NCBI GenBank assembly: GCA_902776945.1
Contig: CACYSH010000018.1
Location: 1 to 51,820, forward strand
Direction: 5' to 3'
Length of the DNA stretch: 51,820 nt
Origin: an uncultured Ruminococcus sp.
Lineage (GTDB): Bacteria > Bacillota > Clostridia > Oscillospirales > Ruminococcaceae
Position numbers and translations under genes: made by a program. The first letter of the stretch is position 1. Each line of letters starts with the position of its first letter. Shown piece by piece: positions 27,372 to 35,400 of the stretch. Under the pieces are notes generated by a model. It had not been told where the DNA came from and did no database searches. It saw nothing but the letters and a program-made list of their open reading frames with translations.

Positions 27372-27911
27372 TCATTGCACCGCCTTGTATTCGGGCGCGA
27401 TATTTTCAAGCGCCTGTCTGCCGAGCGAAAGAATACTATCGTCCAGCACCGCAAACACTACCTGCATATCCGTTTCGGGATTCTGCTTGAAGAAATCCCC
27501 GCAAGCCTGCAAAGCCCTTTCCCATGCCTTGTCCTTTGGATAGCCGTAAATCCCCGCCGAGATAAGCGGGAAGCCTATCGAGCGGCAGCCGTTTTCTTTG
27601 GCAAGCGTCAGCGATGTGTAGTATGCGCCGTAAAGCAGCTGCGGTTCGTTGTTATTGCCGCCGCGCCACATCGGGCCGACCGCGTGGATAATGTATTTTG
27701 CTTTGAGCCTGAATCCCGGCGTGATGACCGCCGAGCCTGTGTCGCAATGACCGATCTCGTTGCAGGCGGCTTGCAGATTTTCGTACCCTGCCGCCGCGAA
27801 TATCGCTCCGCATACGCCGCTGCCTGCCCATAAACCCTCGTTCGCGGCGTTGACAACCGCATCGGTGGTAAGGTCGGTTATACCTGTTTTCATTATCTTT
27901 ATTGTGTTCAT
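27372..27911 (-). CDS. Macro domain protein (ADP-ribose binding)
   Basis: This 179-residue single macro domain protein has the expected loops: TDAVVNAANEGLWAGSGVCG (ADP-ribose contacts) and ISAGIYGYPKDKA (phosphate loop). Such proteins bind ADP-ribose or remove it from proteins or O-acetyl-ADP-ribose. It is the first gene of the macro-DUF503-Spx-ATP-grasp run and has AAAGGAGGTC as its ribosome site. Confidence 0.92.
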   Translation of the reverse strand: MNTIKIMKTGITDLTTDAVVNAANEGLWAGSGVCGAIFAAAGYENLQAACNEIGHCDTGSAVITPGFRLKAKYIIHAVGPMWRGGNNNEPQLLYGAYYTSLTLAKENGCRSIGFPLISAGIYGYPKDKAWERALQACGDFFKQNPETDMQVVFAVLDDSILSLGRQALENIAPEYKAVQ

Positions 27912-27942
27912 TGAAAGACCTCCTTTTCGGTTTTGTAATGAT

Positions 27943-27971
27943 ATTATAGCATAGATCGGCAGTATTTACAA
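27943..27971 (-). promoter_or_regulatory. Promoter of the macro-domain operon
   Basis: On the minus strand TTGTAA (27966-27971) and TATAAT (27943-27948) are separated by 17 bp. Confidence 0.7.
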
Positions 27972-28784
27972 TACTTTTTTATCTATAAATGAGCAATGCC
28001 GTCAATTTGCACAGACCTGCCGATCATGCAAAGCGCGGGTATACCAAAAGTCTTAGGAAGGGGTTTGCACGAACAAGTTCGTGCAGGGGATAACCCTTCT
28101 TTTTGCACGAACTTGTTCATGCAAAGGGTCTTCCCAAAAAGAAGCTGTCGGCATTCGCAAACTAACGGTAAAAGAGAAGCCGTTAAGTCCAAAATTAAAA
28201 ATTGGTAATTTAAAGAAAATCTAACAAAAACGAACAAAATGAATAAATCAGCAAAATAGTACGGAAACAAATAAACTGCGCGGTTCAGCACGCTCTTACC
28301 GAAGCAGAACCGCGCATTTATAGTTTACAATATTATATCACAAAAACGCCGTTTCCGCAAGAGGCACAATGCAATTATCCCAAATACAGTAAATTACATT
28401 GATTTTTTGACATTTATTGTAGGGCAGGGGAGTTGTCTCAACTCTGCATGATTATTCTTGATGTTATGAAATCGTATGCCCCGTGTTTCTTTTGTGCGAA
28501 AATCGGCAATTTCTTTGTTTTCGCTCTGTTTTGCTGATTTTATTACTTTGTTTGTTTTTGTTAGAATTTTTTGAAATTGCCGATTTTATTTTTTGTCGGT
28601 CGGTTTGCGGCTATTACCCAACTTTGCTTTGTCGGCGGCTGTCTATTATGCGTCTGCGGCGCATATGGGGCGCTGCTCCATACCCCGCAAGGGGGTTCCT
28701 CGCCAGCGCACGGGCGCTGGATCCCGTGTCTGTCCTCACTTTGCATTTTTTGTAGGCTTTGCTAAGGTATGCAGAAAATTTTGA
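27972..28784. repeat. 800-bp intergenic region of repeats
   Basis: No gene is supported. From left to right: the CCAAAAGTCTTAGGAAGGGG module with a GCACGAACAAGTTCGTGC palindrome (28045-28110); a decayed hairpin repeat (28192-28275); a strong hairpin TGCGCGGTTC/GAACCGCGCA (28277-28286 and 28307-28316); a full 92-bp hairpin repeat (28499-28587); and the GC-rich composite module (28615-28755) with CCATACCCCGCAAGGGGGTT and GACACGGG-type palindrome parts. Confidence 0.7.
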
Positions 28785-28813
28785 ATGACATTTTTTTCTG
28801 TATGTGCTATAAT
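28785..28813 (+). promoter_or_regulatory. Promoter of the TerD-like gene
   Basis: ATGACA (28785-28790) and TATAAT (28808-28813) are separated by 17 bp with an extended TGC before the -10 box. Confidence 0.7.
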
Positions 28814-28914
28814 AATTACAGAAACAAGAGATCAAACAAAACCAATAAAAAACAGGTCTGCAAGGAAAAAATGAACCTTTACAGCGGACATGAGCTAATA
28901 TGGAGGAAATCACA

Positions 28915-30924
28915 ATGAATTACATACAGTTACTTTTTTCCGAGCTGAGACTTGTTCCGATACATTTTGACAGTTCGGCTGAAACCGAAGAACAGAACCT
29001 TGTAAAGGCTGTTACGGCAAACGAAGAGCTTATAAATTTAGGATATACCTTATCGCCGAAGGATATAGCCGAGCTTGCAAAATCGCCCGATCTTGACGGC
29101 TTTTATGAGCTGGTCAAGTCCTGCGTCGGCGAGGTAAAGGCAAAGCCCATGTACCCGAATTTCCCGAATCAGGTAATGGAGATAGACATAGCGGTGTTCA
29201 GGTTCCACCAGATGCTGCACTACCTTTCTACCTACGGCGTTGAACAGTTCACGGGCATGAAGGTAACAAAGGGCTGGGTGCCTGAGGTGGAGGAATCCGA
29301 AAAGGTTCTCTATGACGATCAGCTGATCGCTTCAAAGGTGATCGGGCTTGTGGACGCGGATAAGCAGTATATCCTGCCTTATAAACGTATACTCGGCAGA
29401 ACCGAACGCATGGATAACAAGCAGAAAATGATGGTGCTTGAATGCCTGAAAAACCTTACGTTCGAGCAGATCGCGGGCGTAAAAGTGACCTTCAAGCAGA
29501 ATCTGCTCGATGTGTTCAACGTGGTTTTATGCTCGGAGGAGCTACCGCAGCAGGATAAGCTCGCTGTTCTGCGTGCGATCTGCCAGCATACGGGCGACGT
29601 ATGGAAGTGTATGGACTACGCGCTCACAAGGGTGGGATTCCATTTCAGGACTTCGCAGAAAAGGCTTATCGTCAAGCTGCTTGAAAGCTATCCTATCGCC
29701 GATTTCAAGTCGAACCTTATTCTTTCCAACAAGAAGGGCGAAAGAACCTGCCTTATGCTTAAATTCATTGATTTCAATGAGTACAGCAGGAAAGAGGAGT
29801 TCAGGCAGGCGGTGGCGGCTTTCAGAAACGGCGAGATGCGTTCGTGGGAATCGAGAGCCAAGTATCTGGCGGAGATAAGAAGTCCCGAAGCGATCGGCTT
29901 TTACGCGGAAAGACCCGGAATAATGCTCAGGAATCTCCGCTATCTGCTGAGAAAGGGCTATAAGGCAGAGGAGCTGCGCGACAATCTGATGCCCGGGGCA
30001 GGGGAGCTTAAAACTCAGACGCTGGTAAGCCTTGTCAACTTCTTTTCACGCAAGTGGAATGAATGGAGAAGAGAGGAAGAATACCTGGAGGCTAAACAGC
30101 TGCTGCCTATACTCAAAGCGGCGCTGTCGGCAAGGCTTGCCGCGAATGAGACCGTGCTTTTCGGAAAGAAGGTATATGTCAATGACAGTGAATTTGACCT
30201 TAATCTGTCGTCGATAAGGATAAATGACAAGTCCGAAGAGGGCGGATATATCCGTTCGGGAATTGCGTACAAAATACCCGAGAACGTCGAGAGAATACGC
30301 TTCTTTGTATACTGGAACGACAAGCAGAGAGTAGACATTGACCTGCACGGCGCGGCTGTCGGTGTTGACGGAGAGAATATTTATATCGGCTGGAATACCA
30401 ATTTCCGCTGCGGTACGCTGGTATTCAGCGGCGATATGACCGACAGCGATTCCGCCGAGTATATAGATATTGACCTTAAGGAGGGAAAGAACTGCCTTTC
30501 CAGCGTATCCGCAAATATCAATATATTCAGCGGTCGTGATTCCTTCGGCGAGATAGAAGAGTGCTTTGTCGGCGCTATGGCGGTAAATCAGACGGGCGAG
30601 GAGGTAAATCTCTACGATCCGAAGAACTGTTTCTACTGCCACTACCTGACGGGCAAGGCGAGAACCATTAACTATGGATATGTGGACGTTCAGAACAGAG
30701 TTATAGTCTTTGAAGGAACGCCTGCCGACGATTACGATACATACAGCACTAAGGAAAGGAACGTCAATTTCTCGCTGAGAGAGTATATTGATGCTTTACT
30801 TGACGCGCAGAAATGCGAGGTCGTTTCCTCTGCTGAGGACGCGGAGATCGTTCTTGTTATGGGCAAGCCGTCGGAGGATAACGAGGTCAGCGTTACAGAT
30901 AATAATTTCTTCATGGAGGGTTGA
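28915..30924 (+). CDS. Large TerD-domain protein (MXAN_6230/SCO0854-like)
   Basis: This 669-residue cytoplasmic protein begins at the ATG at 28915, eight bases after GGAGG. An in-frame ATG five codons earlier overlaps that ribosome site. The first two thirds are helical and resemble proteins of the MXAN_6230/SCO0854 type found with tellurium-resistance-like genes. Residues from about 430 on form a TerD-like beta-sandwich (SSIRINDKSEEGGYIRSG, then VYWNDKQRVDIDLHG and IYIGWNTNF). TerD domains bind calcium and are linked to stress and phage response, but the precise role is unknown. It is a single-gene unit directly upstream of the structured RNA. Confidence 0.75.
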   Translation: MNYIQLLFSELRLVPIHFDSSAETEEQNLVKAVTANEELINLGYTLSPKDIAELAKSPDLDGFYELVKSCVGEVKAKPMYPNFPNQVMEIDIAVFRFHQMLHYLSTYGVEQFTGMKVTKGWVPEVEESEKVLYDDQLIASKVIGLVDADKQYILPYKRILGRTERMDNKQKMMVLECLKNLTFEQIAGVKVTFKQNLLDVFNVVLCSEELPQQDKLAVLRAICQHTGDVWKCMDYALTRVGFHFRTSQKRLIVKLLESYPIADFKSNLILSNKKGERTCLMLKFIDFNEYSRKEEFRQAVAAFRNGEMRSWESRAKYLAEIRSPEAIGFYAERPGIMLRNLRYLLRKGYKAEELRDNLMPGAGELKTQTLVSLVNFFSRKWNEWRREEEYLEAKQLLPILKAALSARLAANETVLFGKKVYVNDSEFDLNLSSIRINDKSEEGGYIRSGIAYKIPENVERIRFFVYWNDKQRVDIDLHGAAVGVDGENIYIGWNTNFRCGTLVFSGDMTDSDSAEYIDIDLKEGKNCLSSVSANINIFSGRDSFGEIEECFVGAMAVNQTGEEVNLYDPKNCFYCHYLTGKARTINYGYVDVQNRVIVFEGTPADDYDTYSTKERNVNFSLREYIDALLDAQKCEVVSSAEDAEIVLVMGKPSEDNEVSVTDNNFFMEG

Positions 30925-30949
30925 CTTTTTCACGATAATATGATATAAT
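30921..30949 (+). promoter_or_regulatory. Strong promoter of the tandem structured RNA
   Basis: TTGACT (30921-30926) and TATAAT (30944-30949) are separated by 17 bp, with TGA before the -10 box. The -35 box overlaps the stop of the TerD-like gene. The predicted start, seven bases after the -10 box, is 30956, the first base of the RNA's closing helix. Confidence 0.85.
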
Positions 30950-30955
30950 ATATAT

Positions 30956-31291
30956 GGCAGGCGTTTGTTAAGGTTCGAATTTTTGATAACCTACTTTTAC
31001 TCTTTGCACGCTATGTCGCTCCTTACCAGAGATTGCTTGTTTTTAGGAGCGAATAGAACCTTACAAGTATAGTTATCGGATTGCCTGCCGTATTTGATAA
31101 TAAATCCCGCCGGCTTTTTAAAGGCATTTGCGGGTCATTCGGATAGGGGCAGGCGTTCTGTGCGTGTTTTGATGACTTCCTTTTACATTTGCCTGTTAAG
31201 CAAACACACACTTATATCGCGCAGAGTTTGTCATCGGATAGCTTGCCTTATATGTAAACAAAGCGGAGAGCCAAAAGGTTCTCCGCTTTTT
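30956..31291 (+). ncRNA. Tandem two-domain pseudoknotted RNA of unknown family
   Basis: Two copies of one fold lie in tandem. Domain 1 (30956-31089): P1 GGCAGGC/GCCTGCC; P2 AAGGTTC (30970-30976) with GAACCTT (31056-31062), extended by TTGT/ACAA; P3 TCGCTCCT/AGGAGCGA (31016-31023, 31045-31052); and a pseudoknot GATAAC (30985-30990) with GTTATC (31072-31077). Domain 2 (31148-31247): P1 GGCAGGC/GCTTGCC; P2 TCTGTGCG/CGCGCAGA; P3 TTTGC/GCAAA; pseudoknot GATGAC/GTCATC. The helices differ in sequence yet pair in both copies. Conserved unpaired parts are TTTTGAT, CTTTTAC and ATCGGAT. A terminator ends it at 31291. No credible ORF is inside. The family and function are unknown. Confidence 0.85.
31261..31291 (+). 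terminator. Intrinsic terminator of the structured RNA
   Basis: AAGCGGAGAGCC (31261-31272) pairs with GGTTCTCCGCTT (31277-31288) over 12 bp with one G-U, with an AAAA loop and a T run to 31291. Confidence 0.9.
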
Positions 31292-31368
31292 ATGAAGGCA
31301 AACCAAAAGTCTTTGTTTTGCGTGTTTGGTGGGTTTTGTGATGTGCAATTTATTCTGTCGTTTACTAT

Positions 31369-31402
31369 AAAGCGGAAGTTCTGTAACATGAACTTCCGCT
31401 TT
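31369..31402 (-). terminator. Terminator of the HEPN/AAA operon
   Basis: AAAGCGGAAGTTC (31369-31381) pairs perfectly with GAACTTCCGCTTT (31390-31402). It lies just after the minus-strand stop at 31409 and could act in both directions. Confidence 0.8.
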
Positions 31403-31408
31403 TCTGTT

Positions 31409-32467
31409 TTATATTACGTTTATACCCTTCAACTGTTCATACGATAATGCTTCCCAATGTGCCAGCGTATTTCGCACATCACGCATTTTCTTTAGCATTT
31501 CATATTCCGACAAGTCAATGACTTTTTGAGAACGGTTTGCTTTGCAGATAAAGAACAGCTGCCCGATCTCCAAATCAGAGGCTTTGTCCACAATGTCATT
31601 GTTTGAGCTTTTGATAGGAAGATAGCATGAGATCTTTTTCTCGTATTTTCTGATAAGATCTGCCCGGAAATTCTCGATTTTGGGAAATACCAGCTTTATC
31701 TGCGCTTCCCATACTGCCATACCGACTCGCTCTTTCAGATTCGTGACCTTGACTTCATTCTCCTCGAAAACTATGGCTGTTGTTTCGTATGGATTTTGTA
31801 TCAAGTCAATTCTTCTTGATGCGAGCATTGCCGCAAGCGGGGCGTTGTTGTGTGCAATATTGCTTGCAACCTCGCATAGATACATCTTTTCGGCTTTGCT
31901 GCATTTAAGGTCGGATACCAATGTCAGACAAAGCATCATGCAGTCGTAGTCCGTTACATAATCGTCATACCTGAATTTTATCAGATACTTCGAATCCGGC
32001 ACGTTCACGCCCTTCAATATGATTATGAAAACGCCGTGTTCATCGCCCTCTTTACAGCTTTCAAGGTATTCGGCAACGGAATCCACCCATTTTGAAGCAT
32101 TTTCTGCTTTTATACCCGTAAGGCAAACATAGCGTTTATTTAAAGGGGTTACTTCGTTCTGTGCAAGGAACTTTTCGGGACTGCCGTGTGTGGTAGGCCA
32201 GTATTTTATTCGCTCCTCTTTGCTGCAATAGCGTTCCATGAGATAAGTGCCCGGAGAAGTCTCGTTTGAGACATCAAGCACATCAAATGTCCTGTTGTCG
32301 TTGGCATCTTCGAGCTTTTGCTGAAGCGTCTCGGTCATTATTTCCGCCCACGGAATTTCCGTGTCAAAAAGGAGCAGAACAGACTTGTCATCAGCCAGTT
32401 TGTCTTTCAGGTCATCAATAAATCTTGCAGAGTTGACAAGCCTGTGCCACCAAAGTTCACCTGTCAT
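31409..32467 (-). CDS. HEPN-motif protein, partner of the giant AAA protein
   Basis: This is a 352-residue protein of unknown family. The C-terminal 30 residues carry RNTLAH (R332, N333, H337), the RNxxxH signature of HEPN ribonucleases, within MLKKMRDVRNTLAHWEALSY. The N-terminal half alternates hydrophobic strands (SVLLLFDTEIPWAEI, RYVCLTGIKA, HGVFIIILKGV) and looks like an alpha/beta NTPase-like fold without a Walker A motif. It overlaps the stop of the giant gene by 4 bp, so the two are translationally coupled. By analogy with other HEPN pairs it may be an RNA-cutting effector; this is an inference. Its start overlaps in ATGA fashion. Confidence 0.65.
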   Translation of the reverse strand: MTGELWWHRLVNSARFIDDLKDKLADDKSVLLLFDTEIPWAEIMTETLQQKLEDANDNRTFDVLDVSNETSPGTYLMERYCSKEERIKYWPTTHGSPEKFLAQNEVTPLNKRYVCLTGIKAENASKWVDSVAEYLESCKEGDEHGVFIIILKGVNVPDSKYLIKFRYDDYVTDYDCMMLCLTLVSDLKCSKAEKMYLCEVASNIAHNNAPLAAMLASRRIDLIQNPYETTAIVFEENEVKVTNLKERVGMAVWEAQIKLVFPKIENFRADLIRKYEKKISCYLPIKSSNNDIVDKASDLEIGQLFFICKANRSQKVIDLSEYEMLKKMRDVRNTLAHWEALSYEQLKGINVI

Positions 32468-35400
32468 GCTGTTACAGCCTCCTCAAAGTATTCGCCCAAA
32501 CTCTTTTCGATCTTATCCTGATTGCCGAGGTACTTACGGAAACCGTCTGTTGCAAAGCGGTAGTTTCCTTCCATGTCTGTAATAACATTCAGATCACACA
32601 TTTCTTTAAGTATCTCAGACCGCTGTTCGGGTTTAAGAGAAATAACACGGTTTATATGGTATTCCTCAGCGATTCTCAGCAGATCGGCTTCGGTGTAGCC
32701 CTTATCGTTCGGCTCTGCGTAGTACAGATACGCTATAATGAGCGCTATGATATGATAGTTGCTGTGTCCCTCTTCCTCCGTGAATAACGTAGCTTCAAAC
32801 TTCTGATCTACAAGCTCGGTGAAAGCCTTGTCTGAAAGTACCTTTTTGTAATGGCTCTCCGTAACTTCGTATGTCGGGGTGGTGGATTCGTTATATCCTG
32901 CGTAATCATCATTCTTCATCGCTTCAAGCAGCTTCTGACAGTAGAACTGTATCAGACCGGGATAATTGTATGTAGAAGCAAGAATACTGTCAATGATCTT
33001 CTGATTGAATTTGAAACCGAGGTAAGCAAGTATTCTGGTCAGGAGCTTTGTAGCTTCTTCACGGCGGAACTGCTTGATAGTGATCGGCGTAAGGTGTATC
33101 AGATTTGAATTAAGGTGCATTGACTCTCTGTTATACCGGCTGAGATTATGCAGACCTGCCATAACGAGCTTGAATCTGTCGGAAGGCAGATTTTTCAAAG
33201 CAGTGATCGGCTGATCTTCGGTTACACCGCTTGTTGCGATAAAGGTATCGGCTTCATCGAGCATAAGGAGAAAGTAGTTGATGCGCTTTTCAGGGTCGTC
33301 GTTCATCAGTCGTTTGTGGATATGTAATGCAAGCTCGTTCCATGTTTCACACTTGCAGTTTTCGTCAAGTATATTTTCAAGTATCAGCTTGTCGCAGACT
33401 ACTTTGAGTGCATCTGCCGCCGTCATATCCTTGATCTCGATCAAGACTGCTCTGTCTCCGTTAGCGTTTCTGTCTATGTTCTTTCTTGCCATTTTCAGCA
33501 GAGCGCTCTTTCCAAGCTGTCTGCCGCCGTAAACAAGGTTTGCACCCTCGGGAGATTCGATAGAAGTGAGTTCGGTCTCTCTGCCCGTGAACAGCTCGGG
33601 CGGCATATCCTGTCTTGATGCCTCAACGAACGGCTGATAGTATGCGAAGGGGAGTGTAACAGCAAGAAATCTTCTTAAAACAGTATTTTCCGCGTAATGT
33701 TTTGCCAGATAGAACAGAACAACACGGTCAAGAACAATGAAGGTTTTGGAGAATGTCTTTTCCTCTTTGATCTTTCGTGCCAGCCTTCTGCGTTCCTCGA
33801 TATTCAGAGCGAAATCGAGCAGAACGAGAGTGTGTACGGCTGTTGAATTTGCTGACCTGAACTTGTCCATAAGTGCGTCACAGTTATAAGTACCATAAAG
33901 GCAAAGCACACGGAATCCCTCGGTCTCGCTCTTTGAGCCGAAAGCAGGGATATGGTGGATATAGTTGACTTTGCCTATCTGCTTGCGGCAGAAAACATGA
34001 TATGCTTCAAAATCAATGCTCTCATCAGCGACAACAGAAACAGGCTTAAAGCCAAGTCTTGTCAGAAGTGCGGACAGCAATTCTGTATTTGCGGGGCCGC
34101 CTCTCGGGATCCAGTTCTTGAGCAGATTTGCACCGCCCTTGGTCTCCTTGTGGGCATTGTTGGTCAGAACTTGCAGAGCCTTTTCGAGATCCTTTTTGCC
34201 CGAATAGTCAAAGATAGTATCAGCAATGTCGCGACCTGCACCGCGCACAGCACGGGAGTTGGTCGCATACTCCTCTATAAACTCTGTAAAGTAGCCCAAA
34301 GGCTCGTTGGAGTAGTCGGATATTGCATTTACATCTCCGCGAAGTATGCAGCCCATGGTGAACTCAGCAGACGAAAAGTTCTGATCGTTTATCTTTGCTT
34401 CGATCATTTCCTTGCTGAACACACCAAAGTTGTAATTAGGATTGCTTGCAATATCGTCAAGCTGGCGCATAAGCTGTTCGCCCTTCTTCTCAGCCTTGAC
34501 AGATATATCATTCCTCAGAACTTCAAGAAGTCTTACATAGAAGCCGTAATCTCCTGTTATTTTGCTGATACGGTTCCAGTCATCGGCAATAGACCATATT
34601 TTGTCTTTTTCTCCGTTAATGTTGGAGATAGTGCCGTGGTTTTCGCACAGGTTAAGCTCGTCATAGAAGTACTGGCTCTTGGTCTCAAAGCGCTGTCTTG
34701 CCTGTTTCAGACAATCGTTATACTGTGCAAGATCCGTATGCTCGGTTATCTCCTTAATGCCCATATCCTCTCCGTATGCTCTGATAAGACGAGCCGAACG
34801 GAAATTATGCTTGGATTCATCGTTGCTGAGTATTTCCGTGAAACGCTCATGCAGTTCGGGAAGAACTCTTTCGGCGTGTCTTTTGATTCGGGAAAGAATA
34901 TTGAAGCCGGGTACGCCGCAGAAAGTAGACTGTGTTTCGGGAAGATAGCTGTCGTTAAGCAGAACATCTTCGCCTTTGAGGAAGTCGATGAAGAAATAGC
35001 GCCTTGACTTATTGCTGTATGTGCCGTTCATCTTTGAAAGTATCTCTTCGGCGGCTCTTCTCAGGCTTTCCGTACCCCAGTCAAATCCCTTGTCCAGAGC
35101 GGAGGTGCAGGAACTGATTATACTGTTCAGCTCGTTTATTACTTTCGGTGCCAGCTTATCATACTGTGAAGAAGCAAAACTATTTTCATTTCCGCTTGAA
35201 TGTTCGGCAACAGAAAGCCAGTCACATACGCATGACAGTATGCGGCGAATCGTGATGACAATGTTGTTGCGCTTACTTCCTTTGATCTTGTCATGAGGTC
35301 TTTGAATGTGTCTGCCTTCATCAAGGATAACGTCTCTTGCACGATCCCAAAAACCGTCAATGAACTTATCAACCTTCTTAATATCAATGTTATCAATCGT

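Noticed and set aside
30971-30991. GGTTCGAAT resembling a tRNA T-loop
   Set aside because: No acceptor, D or anticodon arms around it; the bases are used in the second helix and loop of the tandem RNA.
33952-35007. 351-codon plus-strand ORF inside the giant gene
   Set aside because: Shadow of the 1877-residue frame; Cys-rich, no domain and no start signal.
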